A stretch of DNA of 64,000 bases, taken from contig OY761541.1 of assembly GCA_963664625.1 (NCBI GenBank), positions 1,550,001 to 1,614,000 on the forward strand. The letters run 5' to 3'. This document shows, in pieces, positions 32,102-40,298 of this stretch (position 1 is the first letter of the stretch; each line of letters starts with the position of its first letter). A program made the position numbers and the translations under genes. This DNA is from CBDCFV01 sp963664625. Its GTDB lineage: Bacteria > Chloroflexota > Dehalococcoidia > Lucifugimonadales > UBA3495. The notes below the pieces were generated by a model, which saw only the letters and a program-made list of their open reading frames with translations, was not told the origin of the DNA and did not search any database.

Positions 32102-33991
32102 TTACAGGGTCTGCTTCAAGCGTATCGCCAGCGAACGGGTCAGGCCGGGGACGGCGGCAATGTCATCTATCGAAGCCTGCTTGATGCCGCTGATGGAGCC
32201 GAACTTGCGCATCAACATCCGTTTACGCTTGGGGCCGATGCCCGTCACCATGTCGATGGGCGACTTCAAGCTGCTCTTGCTGCGCAGGTTACGGTGGTAG
32301 GTGATGGCGAACCGGTGCGCTTCGTCCCGGATGCGCTGCACCATGTACAGCGCCTTGGAGTCACGGGGCAGGATTATCGGCTCCGGCGTATGGGGCACGA
32401 ACAGCCACTCGTTCTCCTTGGCCAGAGAAGCAAGCGGCACGTTGTCTAGCCCCATGTCAAGGAAGACTTCCAAAGACGCGGAAAGCTGCCCCTTACCGCC
32501 GTCGATCAAGACCAGATCAGGAAATATTCCCCAACTTTCGTCGGTCTTTGGTTCGACAAGCTCACCACGAACCGCCTGCCCTGAGCCTGTCGAAGGGTGC
32601 TTGGCCCTCACCTCTGCCATGCGCTTGAAACGGCGGCGAAGCACTTCCCTCATGCTTTCGTAGTCGTCGACACCCTCCACCGTCTTTATCTTGAAGCGCC
32701 GGTATTGGGACGGCTTGGGTACGCCGTCTTCGAAGACCACCATGCTGCCGACGGTGTTGGTGCCTTGTATGTGGGAGATGTCGTAACACTCCATACGCCG
32801 CAGGTCGGTGGGCAGGCTCAGTTCCTCTTTAAGTTCCTCCATCGCCTCCTGGATGGCGTCGGAGTTGTCCAGCCATCTCACGTAATAGTGGGCCAAACCC
32901 TGCTTGGCGTTCTCCGCCACCATGTTCATCAGCTTCTTGTGCTGCCCGCGCTGCGGCAGAACCAGCCTGACCGGACGGCCTCGCCGCTGCTGAAGCCACT
33001 CCCCTATGACCTCCTCTTCTTCCAAGGGATGCTGCACCAGTATGCGGGGCGGGATAGTCGAAGCCGACTGGTAGAACTGCTTGATGAACTGGCCCAGCAC
33101 CAAGCCGGGAGAGTCGTCCTGGGCGCCGTCCATGAAGAAGTGGTCCCGCCCGATCAGCTTGTTGTGCCGAATGAAGAACACCTCCACCCAAGTGTCCTTG
33201 CCCTCCTGGGTCATGGCTATAACGTCCATGTCGCTGACCGGGTTGGCATCCACCTTGATCCGCTGCTCTTCGGCCACCTTCTCCACGCTGCGCATCCGGT
33301 CTCTCAGAACGGCGGCCCGTTCGAACTCCAGGTTGTCCGAGGCCATCTCCATGTTTTCCTGCAGGTCGTTGGTGACCGCCTCGGTGTCGCCCTCCATGAA
33401 CAGGACCACTTGGTTGATGACCTTGGCGTAGTCCTCCTTGTCGGCGGCCCCGGTGCAGGGGGCGATGCACCGATTGATGTAGTATTCGAGGCACGGGCGG
33501 GGGTCCTTCCCGGTGATGGTCTTGGTGCATGACCGGTAAGGGAAAAGCCGCTTCACCAAGTCCATCGTTTGGCGGACCGTGCCCGCAGTGGCAAAGGGGC
33601 CGAAGTACCGCGCGCCGTCGTTGGCTACCCTTCGGGTTATGTAAATGCGCGGAAAGTCCTCGGAAAGGTCCACCTTCAGGTACGGGTAGGTCTTGTCGTC
33701 CTTCAGGCGGGCGTTGTAGCGGGGCCGGTGACGTTTGATGAGGGTGTTTTCGAGTATCAACGCCTCAGCTTCGGTGTCGGTGACGATGCACTCGAAGTCC
33801 TCGAGTTGCCCCAGCATCCGCTGTATCTTGGCGGGCAGGTTGGACGGCGACCCGAAGTAGGTGCGGAGCCGGTTGCTGAGGACGCTGGCCTTCCCGACGT
33901 ACAAAACGTTGCCCCGGACATCCTTCATGATATAGACACCGGGACGGTCCGGCGCGTTGCGCAACCGGCGTTCGAACTTGGGCAGGACCAT
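32102..33991 (-). CDS. uvrC: Excinuclease ABC subunit C
   Basis: UvrC makes both incisions in nucleotide excision repair. The 629-residue protein has an N-terminal GIY-YIG domain (RPGVYIMKDVRGNVLYVGKA), a UVR motif for UvrB (LEFERAAVLRDRM) near 205, a C-terminal RNase H-like nuclease (PDLVLIDGGKGQLSASLEVF) and a helix-hairpin-helix end (GIGPKRKRMLMRKFGSI). At residues about 466-480 it carries an in-frame insert, STGSGQAVRGELVEP, encoded by a palindromic repeat. The start ATG shares one base with the stop of the upstream small gene. Confidence 0.92.
   Translation of the reverse strand: MVLPKFERRLRNAPDRPGVYIMKDVRGNVLYVGKASVLSNRLRTYFGSPSNLPAKIQRMLGQLEDFECIVTDTEAEALILENTLIKRHRPRYNARLKDDKTYPYLKVDLSEDFPRIYITRRVANDGARYFGPFATAGTVRQTMDLVKRLFPYRSCTKTITGKDPRPCLEYYINRCIAPCTGAADKEDYAKVINQVVLFMEGDTEAVTNDLQENMEMASDNLEFERAAVLRDRMRSVEKVAEEQRIKVDANPVSDMDVIAMTQEGKDTWVEVFFIRHNKLIGRDHFFMDGAQDDSPGLVLGQFIKQFYQSASTIPPRILVQHPLEEEEVIGEWLQQRRGRPVRLVLPQRGQHKKLMNMVAENAKQGLAHYYVRWLDNSDAIQEAMEELKEELSLPTDLRRMECYDISHIQGTNTVGSMVVFEDGVPKPSQYRRFKIKTVEGVDDYESMREVLRRRFKRMAEVRAKHPSTGSGQAVRGELVEPKTDESWGIFPDLVLIDGGKGQLSASLEVFLDMGLDNVPLASLAKENEWLFVPHTPEPIILPRDSKALYMVQRIRDEAHRFAITYHRNLRSKSSLKSPIDMVTGIGPKRKRMLMRKFGSISGIKQASIDDIAAVPGLTRSLAIRLKQTL
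32552..32594. repeat. Palindromic repeat inserted in frame within uvrC
   Basis: TTCGACAAGCTCA (32552-32564) pairs with TGAGCCTGTCGAA (32582-32594), one mismatch, with a 17-base centre. This TTCGACAGGCTCA type of repeat is common between genes in many bacterial genomes; here it lies in a coding region and is read as STGSGQ...LVEP. Confidence 0.85.
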
Positions 33992-34353
33992 CAGGGCACT
34001 ACGATGGCTAAAACAATTATGGTCGCGAATACCACGCTGCTCAGCAGGAGGATTCGGCGGACCTCCGGGATAGTATAGTTGGGCGACAGGGTCTGCTCTC
34101 TCCTGGCCCTTGCCTGGCTCACCGGCCTGGCCGCGGGAGCGGCGGCTGGCGCCGAGGGCGCGGCCTGTACGGGAGCTGTCTCCCTGGGGGCCGGCGCAGC
34201 TTGGCGGCCGTTTTCAGGATCGGCCGTGGCCGTTCCGCTTCCGGACGCCGGGACCGCTGCCGCTACAGGGGCCGGCCTGGAAGCCCGTTGTTGCTTTTTT
34301 CTTCGGTTGAGTTGCGCTTGACGCGACGCAACCCGGCGAGCTTTACCCGGCAT
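33991..34353 (-). CDS. Small basic, Ala/Pro-rich tail-anchored protein
   Basis: This protein of about 120 residues has a strongly basic N-terminus (KARRVASRQAQLNRRKKQQR), a low-complexity Ala/Pro middle, and one C-terminal hydrophobic helix (RILLLSSVVFATIIVLAIVV) that ends at the stop. The layout is a tail-anchored membrane protein. I do not recognise a family. Its stop overlaps the uvrC start (TGATG), so it is translationally coupled to uvrC. ATG 34353 is chosen; ATG 34359 is in frame. Confidence 0.6.
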   Translation of the reverse strand: MPGKARRVASRQAQLNRRKKQQRASRPAPVAAAVPASGSGTATADPENGRQAAPAPRETAPVQAAPSAPAAAPAARPVSQARARREQTLSPNYTIPEVRRILLLSSVVFATIIVLAIVVP

Positions 34354-34577
34354 CGGCAATTACCTCCTGGCCCCCCAAATACCACCCTTGGGACCGACGT
34401 GCCCACAGATTCTCAACAAGACATAAACCACTATACCAGTAATTTGCCGTAAAAGGCACTAGCCAATCTGCGGAGCCTCTGGATATTTGGGGCCAGTCTT
34501 GTAGCTGACCGGGTGGTGTAGAATATTCCCTATAGAATGACGCCTTCGAAGGGGAGTTCAAGAAACGGCGATGCCAA

Positions 34578-34601
34578 CCCGCCGGACTGCCGGTAAGCGG
34601 G
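34578..34601 (+). promoter_or_regulatory. Hairpin in the leader of the second Uma2 gene
   Basis: CCCGC (34578-34582) pairs with GCGGG (34597-34601), with an internal CCGG/CCGG pair, 31 bases before the ATG at 34632. Flanking CAACCC (34575-34580) and GGGTTG (34605-34610) offer an alternative pairing. It could be a regulatory leader; no riboswitch class is recognised. The rest of 34354-34577 holds no gene. Confidence 0.3.
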
Positions 34602-34631
34602 CCAGGGTTGCTGCCAAATGCCAGGTGCGAT

Positions 34632-35390
34632 ATGACCACACCCGACACCTCTGCCAAGATTTCCAAAGTCCAAGGCCGCTTCAGGCTGCCGGACCCGCCG
34701 GACGACCCGGAAAGCAAGATGACCAACTTCGACCACTTGACCATTAACGGCAACGCCCACTATCTGGCCCAGCACCTGGGCCATCCCGAAACCACCTTGG
34801 TGACCGGCGACCGCTACTTGGTGGTCCGCCCAACCAGGAACCTAGCCGGCAGCCGGTATCCCGACCTTCTGGTGGCCTTCGACGTGAACCCGGCGGCGTA
34901 CAAAGCCAGCAACGGGTACATCATTTCCGACCAAGGCAAGCCGCCGGACTGGGTGATGGAGGTGGCGTCGAGGAGCACCGGGGAGATCGACGTGGGAGAG
35001 AAGCGCGGGGACTACGCCGCCCTGGGTATCGGGGAATACTGGAGGTTCGACGAGACCGGGGAGCATCACGGGGCCAAGTTGGCCGGGGACCGGTTGGTGG
35101 AAGAAGTGTACGTTCCTGTTGAGATTGAGGAACTCCCGGACGGCGGCTTGCAGTGCTACAGCCCCCTCCTGGACCTGCACCTCCGCTGGGAGGATGGCGA
35201 GTTGGTGTTCTACGACCCGGCCACGGGCCGGCCCATCGCCACCATGGCCGGTGAGCGCGCGCGTGCTGCCGCCGCCGAAGCCCGCGCCGCCGCCGCCGAG
35301 ACTGAACACGCCGCCGAGCGGGAGGCCCGCGCCGCTGCCGAGGCTCGAGTCCGCGAACTGGAAGAAATACTCCGCCGCCGGAATCCCTGA
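34632..35390 (+). CDS. Uma2-family (DUF820) putative endonuclease, second copy
   Basis: This 252-residue paralogue of the gene at 4345 has the same order: PHAGES-like N-terminal helix region, SRYPDLLVAFDV, KPPDWVMEVASRSTGE, KRGDYAALGIGEYWRFDE, and a long C-terminal Ala/Glu coiled coil (GERARAAAAEARAAAAETE). The nuclease-like PD...E core is intact. The start ATG 34632 follows AGGTGCGAT. A structured leader lies upstream. Two Uma2 genes within 30 kb fit the high copy number typical of Chloroflexota genomes; their role is unknown. Confidence 0.8.
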   Translation: MTTPDTSAKISKVQGRFRLPDPPDDPESKMTNFDHLTINGNAHYLAQHLGHPETTLVTGDRYLVVRPTRNLAGSRYPDLLVAFDVNPAAYKASNGYIISDQGKPPDWVMEVASRSTGEIDVGEKRGDYAALGIGEYWRFDETGEHHGAKLAGDRLVEEVYVPVEIEELPDGGLQCYSPLLDLHLRWEDGELVFYDPATGRPIATMAGERARAAAAEARAAAAETEHAAEREARAAAEARVRELEEILRRRNP

Positions 35391-35502
35391 CAGACCAGCG
35401 CCGCAGTCTTCCTGATTGTCCCCGCCTGATGGCGCCTTGCGTTTCGGGCATCGGGCGGAGTCGTGAGCTGCAAATGAGAGGGCATTCCCGGTGTCGTAAG
35501 GG

Positions 35503-36423
35503 TCAAGCCCGGGGATGACTTTTCTCGTACTCCCGGTGGAGGTGATTGTCGGTGAGGTGGGTGTAGACTTGGGTGGTGGAGATGCTGGAGTGTCCCAGCA
35601 GTTCCTGGACGTGGCGCAGGGACGCCCCGTTCTGAAGCATGTGGGTGGCGAAGCTGTGACGCAGGGTGTGGGGGGTGATCTTCTGGTTGATGTTCGCCCG
35701 CTCCCCGTAAGACTTCAGGATGTTCCACACCCATTGCCGAGTCAGCCGCTGGCCGCGATGATTGACGAAGAGGGCCGGTTGGTCCTTGTCCTTTACCGTT
35801 CCCAGCAAAGCCTTTCGCGAGTGTTTCAGGTAGTGCTTCAACTCCGATAAGGCCCTGGGATACAGGTATACAATCCGCTCCTTGGAGCCTTTGCCCCAAC
35901 ACCTGATGTAAGACTCATTCAGGTCCAGGTTGCTCACGTCCAACGACACCAGCTCGCCTACCCGCAGGCCCGTGGCGTACAGCAACTCCAGGATCGTCGC
36001 GTCCCTCTGTCCTTCCTTCGTGCCCGGTTGACAGGCCAGGTCCAACAATTTCGCCACCTCTTCCTGGGACAGGTACTTGGGCAGCGACCGGCCCACCCGC
36101 GGAGAACCCAGCCCTTGGGTGGGGTCATCCGAGACAAAATTGTTGTCGGTCAAAAATCCGAAGAATGACTTGATCGCCGCCACCTTGCGAGCGGTCGTGG
36201 CGTCCCGGTAACCCTTGTTGACGCGCAGGTCATTTATGTAATCGTTCAACAGGTCCAAATCCACGGAATGCCAGGGCGTGGAACCGTTGGGGTCGAATTT
36301 CTTGCGTTCCTGGAAGAAGTCCCTGAACTGGGTGAGGTCGTTGTGGTAGGCGTTGGAGGTGTTGTGGGAGAAGCCTTTTTCGACAATGAGGTGCTGCAAA
36401 AACGACTTTATCGTTCCGTCCAT
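35503..36423 (-). CDS. xerD: Tyrosine recombinase, XerC/XerD-like
   Basis: This 306-residue protein has an N-terminal SAM-like domain (EKGFSHNTSNAYHNDLTQFRDFF) and a C-terminal catalytic domain. Catalytic residues are Arg in ATGLRVGELVSL, Lys in WGKGSKERIVYL, HxxR in HTLRHSFATHML, then LGHSSISTTQVYTH with the nucleophilic Tyr. This is the Xer pattern for chromosome dimer resolution at dif. Phage integrases share the core, but the short length and the lack of phage genes favour a Xer. It is not next to a dif site that I can see. Confidence 0.85.
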   Translation of the reverse strand: MDGTIKSFLQHLIVEKGFSHNTSNAYHNDLTQFRDFFQERKKFDPNGSTPWHSVDLDLLNDYINDLRVNKGYRDATTARKVAAIKSFFGFLTDNNFVSDDPTQGLGSPRVGRSLPKYLSQEEVAKLLDLACQPGTKEGQRDATILELLYATGLRVGELVSLDVSNLDLNESYIRCWGKGSKERIVYLYPRALSELKHYLKHSRKALLGTVKDKDQPALFVNHRGQRLTRQWVWNILKSYGERANINQKITPHTLRHSFATHMLQNGASLRHVQELLGHSSISTTQVYTHLTDNHLHREYEKSHPRA

Positions 36424-36637
36424 ACAATCGAATCCTTTCGCTATGTTAGCGCAACAAGATGGTATGACTAATCAATGCCATACCAATATTCAATGGGTGA
36501 ATCCTAGCACAACCTCCCTGAGATGCTCATTGAAAAAATCCAACGGAATTTGACCGGTTAAGGGTACTCTCCAACCCCCACGCTCCTGCCGCGAAGGACC
36601 CTCTATTTCCCTCTTACCGTCATTCCCACCCTCGCCT

Positions 36638-36664
36638 CGTCATTCCCGCCTTCGCGGGAATCCA
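36638..36664. repeat. Dispersed palindromic repeat, CGTCATTCCCGC type
   Basis: A full copy with centre TTCG. A half copy (CGTCATTCCCAC) precedes it at 36618-36629. These, plus the terminator at 36742, are the only features seen in the gene-free stretch 36424-36843. Confidence 0.85.
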
Positions 36665-36741
36665 CCGCAATTGACTGGTGACTAACGCTCCTTGACCACG
36701 GAAAACATGGATTTCCACCGCCAACCAATGACCTCCCGCGC

Positions 36742-36787
36742 CAAATAAAAAGGACCCCCTTACCCTCACGTAAGGGTAAGGGGGTCC
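36742..36787 (-). terminator. Strong Rho-independent terminator of the thiolase-like gene
   Basis: A perfect 15-bp stem, GGACCCCCTTACCCT (36752-36766) with its complement at 36773-36787 and a 6-base loop. On the minus strand it is followed by TTTTTATTTGG. It lies 56 bases after the stop of the minus-strand thiolase-like gene (36844). Confidence 0.9.
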
Positions 36788-36843
36788 ATGACTTTCAACG
36801 TGGCGGCCATTAGACCGCCTTTGTCACCCGGCTACCGCACCAG

Positions 36844-38019
36844 CTAATCAGTCGCCAGCACCACGGTGCCGGTGGAAGACAGGGACCCGCCAGTGCCGTT
36901 CACCAAGGAAATCTTCGGGTTCTCGTCGGCGCTGCCCTTTCGGTGGACCTGGCGGTCGCCGCACTCGCCTCTCATTTGTCGCACCGCCTCCACCAGCAGG
37001 AAGCTGCCGTACATGCCGGGGTGGGTATAGGATAAGCCGCCCCCGCTGGTGTTCAGCGCGAAGTCGCCTCCGGGTGCGGTGCGCTGGTTCGCCACGAAGT
37101 CCGCCGCCTCGCCCGGAGCGCAGAAACCGAGACCTTCAAGGGTCAGCATGACCGTGTAGGTGAAAGAGTCATAGATCATGGTCAGGTCGATGTCGTCGTG
37201 CCGGATGCCCGCCCTTTCCAATGACTTGGGACCAGTCTCCCGTGAAACTGACGACGTCAGCGTGGGCATCATGCTGATGATGTTGTGGTCGTGCGCCTCC
37301 GCCGCGCCCAACACCCATACCGGTTCCTTGGCGCAACTGCGGGCCCGTTCGGCGGTGGTGACGATGATTGCTGCACCCGAGTCGGTCACCAAGCAGCAAT
37401 CGAACAGGTGGAAAGGCCACGCTACCCAACGGGAGTTGTGGTAGTCGTCAAAGCTCATCGGCGTTTGGTGCATCACCGCCTTGGGATTCAGGTTGGCCCA
37501 CTTGCGCGTCGATACCGCGACCTCCGCCATCCCCTGCCGTGTGCGGTCTTCGCCGTACTCGTGCATGTAGCGGGAGCAGGCCAGCGCGTAATTGATGGGC
37601 GGCCCGATCATGCCGTAGGGAGACTCGTATTGGGACGCGGGAAGATTCGGGTCCCCGGGGACCGGGCCCCTGGTGGACCTTCCCGCCTGCCCGTGGGTGA
37701 TCAGCGCCACCTCGCAGTAACCGGCCTGAATGGCGGCGATGGCGTGAGCGACGTGGATGACGAACGAGGAACCACCCACCGAGGTGTTATCGGTGAATCC
37801 AGGCTGGATGCCCATGTACTCCGCCGTGGCCAGCGTCGAAAACCCCGCCGTCAACAGTCCGTCCACGTCAGACTTGGACAGGCCCGCGTCCTCCAAAGCG
37901 TTGTGGGCCGCCTCCGCGTGGTGTTGCAGCGACGATTTGTTCGGGACCGTCCCCATCACGTCCGACTCGGCAACACCCACTATTGCGATCTCTCGCTCCC
38001 TGGGAGCGCTGGATGTCAT
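36844..38019 (-). CDS. Thiolase-like (SCP-x type) acyl-CoA acetyltransferase family protein
   Basis: This 391-residue protein has the thiolase fold of the non-specific lipid transfer group: IAIVGVAESDV at the N-terminus, CLVTDSGAAIIVTTAERAR in the middle, and DLTMIYDSFTY and LNTSGGGLSYTHPGMYG near the C-terminus. At the position of the usual nucleophilic Cys the sequence reads TSVGGSSFVIHVAHAI, so the classical catalytic Cys appears to be replaced by Ser. These proteins often work with a DUF35 zinc-ribbon/OB partner, which is absent here. A strong terminator follows. Confidence 0.8.
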   Translation of the reverse strand: MTSSAPREREIAIVGVAESDVMGTVPNKSSLQHHAEAAHNALEDAGLSKSDVDGLLTAGFSTLATAEYMGIQPGFTDNTSVGGSSFVIHVAHAIAAIQAGYCEVALITHGQAGRSTRGPVPGDPNLPASQYESPYGMIGPPINYALACSRYMHEYGEDRTRQGMAEVAVSTRKWANLNPKAVMHQTPMSFDDYHNSRWVAWPFHLFDCCLVTDSGAAIIVTTAERARSCAKEPVWVLGAAEAHDHNIISMMPTLTSSVSRETGPKSLERAGIRHDDIDLTMIYDSFTYTVMLTLEGLGFCAPGEAADFVANQRTAPGGDFALNTSGGGLSYTHPGMYGSFLLVEAVRQMRGECGDRQVHRKGSADENPKISLVNGTGGSLSSTGTVVLATD

Positions 38020-38150
38020 TCTCTTCCCCCGTGTTTATGCTTTTCCCTTAATGTTCAGGAACTATCTCAACCCTCACCGCAGCGCCCAACCCCATCATTC
38101 CCTCTCCGCACCGTCGTACCCACTTCTTCCCGTCACTCCCGCCTTCTTCC

Positions 38151-38177
38151 CGTCATTCCCGCGAAGGCGGGAATCCA
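38151..38177. repeat. Dispersed palindromic repeat, CGTCATTCCCGC type
   Basis: A full copy in the 38020-38366 intergenic stretch, between the divergent thiolase-like and EVE genes. A half copy (CGTCACTCCCGC) lies at 38131-38142. I see no gene or other clear feature in this stretch. Confidence 0.85.
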
Positions 38178-38366
38178 CACACTCACACCACCGATGAATG
38201 GTCACCAACGGAGTGATGTTACACCAACCCGCTACAGAGAACAACCAAACATGGAAATTCTCAACGGCGGTCCATCTCCAAAGGTCTGCATTTTCACCGG
38301 CATGGTAAAATAGTCAAATTAACCGCCCAAAGCCGGCACGTTGGCCGAGGGCGTCCCGAGGTGCCT

Positions 38367-38981
38367 ATGCCTCACAATTTCTGGATGATTGTATGCAACC
38401 CGCAAAACTTCCGCATCACGCAGGAACGCGGCTTTACCATTCAGGGCCTGAAAGCCCAGCACCGCCGTAAAGTCCAGCGCATTGGGAACGGAGATCGGAT
38501 TCTCTACTACGTCACCCATGACCGCCGCTTCACCGCAACGGCCACGGCCACCACGTCCTTCTTTGAAGACGATACCCCGATTTGGGAAAAGGAGGGAAAG
38601 GCCGGTTGGCCCTACCGCTTCCACATAAAACCCGAAATCGTGCTGGAAGATTCACAATACATGGACGCCAACCAGTTGGCCCCCCGCTTGGACTACGTGA
38701 GGCGGTGGCCGCCTGAAAACTGGTACATGGCCTTCCAAGGCAACCTTCACCTTCTTCCCAAGAGCGACTTCCTTCTTATCGAAGAGGAAATGAAGAAGCT
38801 GAAGTTCGGGCCAAGCTACACGCCCACTCCCGTAGCCGCCAACGCGTCTAACAACAGGAGAAGAAAATCGGGGTCCAGGGGCAACAACCGGCGCAATCGA
38901 GGCCAGAAACAGTCGTCCGCAGGCAGGGAGACTGGCGCGGCCGGTCCTTCAACTCAACCGCAGGCAACCCCGGCGACGTAG
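38367..38981 (+). CDS. EVE-domain protein with basic tail
   Basis: This protein of about 204 residues has the EVE/PUA-like fold, which reads modified or methylated nucleobases. The domain spans roughly residues 1-140: NFWMIVCNPQNFRITQERGF, GNGDRILYYVTHDRRFTATA, and WYMAFQGNLHLLPKSDFLLIE. The C-terminal 60 residues are disordered and very basic (NNRRRKSGSRGNNRRNRGQK), suggesting RNA or DNA contacts. EVE proteins are sometimes linked to restriction of modified DNA. ATG 38367 is chosen because GAGG sits at proper distance; GTG 38361 is in frame. Confidence 0.8.
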   Translation: MPHNFWMIVCNPQNFRITQERGFTIQGLKAQHRRKVQRIGNGDRILYYVTHDRRFTATATATTSFFEDDTPIWEKEGKAGWPYRFHIKPEIVLEDSQYMDANQLAPRLDYVRRWPPENWYMAFQGNLHLLPKSDFLLIEEEMKKLKFGPSYTPTPVAANASNNRRRKSGSRGNNRRNRGQKQSSAGRETGAAGPSTQPQATPAT

Positions 38982-38990
38982 ACGCCCAAC

Positions 38991-40298
38991 TCAGCCCAGC
39001 GCCGTCCTGATCTCAATCAATACGTCTGCGTCAGCTTCCGCGGCCAAGGCGTTCTTCAGGGCGTCCTTGGCTTCCGGCGTCCCTATTTGCCCCAACGCCC
39101 ACGCCGCGTGGCCTCGCACCAGTGGCTCGGCGCTGTCCAATACGCGGCGCAAGACCGGAACAGCCGCCGGGTCTCCAATATTGCCCAAGGCCACGCAGGC
39201 ATTGCGCCGTATGCCTGCGTACTTGGCCCGCATGACCGGAGTGCCCCTGAACCGTCGGCGGAACTCCTCTTCAGTGATCTCCGCCAACTCCAGCAGGTCC
39301 AATGCCGCCTGCCCCCGGCCCGGATTCCCGCCGTTGCGGGAAAGACGGGGGAAGGGGGCCATCCCTTGCGACCGGCCCGCTTCGGCCTTTACCGTTCCAT
39401 CTGCCGATAGTCCACCAGGCGGCTTCTCGCTCCACAGTGGAGAACCGGCGGGCACGGCCTTGCGGTTGACCGGACATACGTCCTGGCAAATGTCGCAGCC
39501 GAATACCCAGTCCAGCATCCGTGATCTGAGTTCCAGTGGTATCGGCCCCCGGTTCTCGATGGTCTGGTAAGAAATGCAACGGGCGTTGTCGATGACATAG
39601 GGGGCGACGATCGCCCCGGTGGGACAGGCGTCGATGCACCGGACGCAGGCCCCGCAGGTCTTCTTGCTGGGCGCGTCCGCCTCCAGGTCCAGGTCGGTTA
39701 TTATCTGGCCCAGAAATATCCACGAGCCGTGGCTGCCGGTAAGGATATTGGTGTTCTTGCCGAACCAGCCCAACCCGGCCCGCGCCGCCGCGGCCCGGTC
39801 CAGCATCGGCCCGTCGTCTACGTACCAGCGGGCGTGTAGGGGCAGCCCTTGTGGCTGCCCAGGGCAGCCACAAGGGCTGCCCCTACGGAGACCTTCCACG
39901 TAAGCCCTCATCCGCTTCTTCATTACCCTGTGATAGTCCCGCAACCGGGCATACTTCGCCACCCGCCCCGTTGGCCTGCCCCCGGCCCGGATTCCCGCCT
40001 GTGCGGGAAAGACGGGGGAAAGGGGAACCCCCGACTCATCCTCGGTTTCATCATCCAAGTAATAATTGAGCCCCAAGCAGATGATCGACCGCGCTCCCGG
40101 CAACAGCTCGTGCGGATTGCTCCCCCGCCTGACCCGCCCCTCGTGGTACCAAGGCAGACCGTCCATCAACCCTTCGTTGATACGCTCCAGGGCCGCATCC
40201 CGGTCTCGCACAAACTCCTCGGCAGAGGTCACGCGCACGAGATCGAACCCCATGACAAGAGCATAGTCGGTGACGGTTTTCTTGAGGGCGTCCGTCAT
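38991..40298 (-). CDS. queG: Epoxyqueuosine reductase with HEAT repeats and three repeat-derived inserts
   Basis: QueG reduces epoxyqueuosine to queuosine in tRNA, using cobalamin and two 4Fe-4S clusters. The clusters are CGACVRCIDACPTG and CDICQDVCPVNR; the catalytic region is YVDDGPMLDRAAAARAGLGW. C-terminal HEAT-like repeats follow (RRNACVALGNIGDPAAVPVL, then VRGHAAWALGQIG). At 435 residues it is longer than the usual 350-390. The excess is explained by three in-frame inserts at about residues 91-108, 138-154 and 313-330, each encoded by a palindromic repeat. Its ATG overlaps the upstream stop (ATGA). Confidence 0.9.
   Translation of the reverse strand: MTDALKKTVTDYALVMGFDLVRVTSAEEFVRDRDAALERINEGLMDGLPWYHEGRVRRGSNPHELLPGARSIICLGLNYYLDDETEDESGVPLSPVFPAQAGIRAGGRPTGRVAKYARLRDYHRVMKKRMRAYVEGLRRGSPCGCPGQPQGLPLHARWYVDDGPMLDRAAAARAGLGWFGKNTNILTGSHGSWIFLGQIITDLDLEADAPSKKTCGACVRCIDACPTGAIVAPYVIDNARCISYQTIENRGPIPLELRSRMLDWVFGCDICQDVCPVNRKAVPAGSPLWSEKPPGGLSADGTVKAEAGRSQGMAPFPRLSRNGGNPGRGQAALDLLELAEITEEEFRRRFRGTPVMRAKYAGIRRNACVALGNIGDPAAVPVLRRVLDSAEPLVRGHAAWALGQIGTPEAKDALKNALAAEADADVLIEIRTALG
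39307..39357. repeat. GCCTGCCCCCGG...CGGGAAAGACGGGG repeat within queG
   Basis: An element of about 50 bases with an internal ATTCCCGC/GCGGGAAA stem. It shares almost its whole length with the copies at 39974-40025 and, less exactly, 63129-63180. It is read through in the queG frame (residues about 313-330). Confidence 0.85.
39836..39886. repeat. Perfect 25-bp palindrome within queG
   Basis: The left arm 39836-39860 (starts GTAGGGGCAGCCCTTGTGG) and right arm 39862-39886 are exact reverse complements around a single A. It is read in frame as about 17 residues (GSPCGCPGQPQGLP) in QueG. Repeats of this GTAGGGGCAGCC type usually sit between genes. Confidence 0.9.
39974..40025. repeat. Second GCCTGCCCCCGG...CGGGAAAGACGGGG repeat within queG
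   Basis: A 52-base near-identical copy of 39307-39357, in the same orientation, read in frame as PLSPVFPAQAGIRAGGRPTG (QueG residues about 91-108). Confidence 0.85.

Noticed and set aside
32597..33532. A 311-codon plus-strand frame opposite uvrC
   Set aside because: It mirrors uvrC and encodes no known motif.
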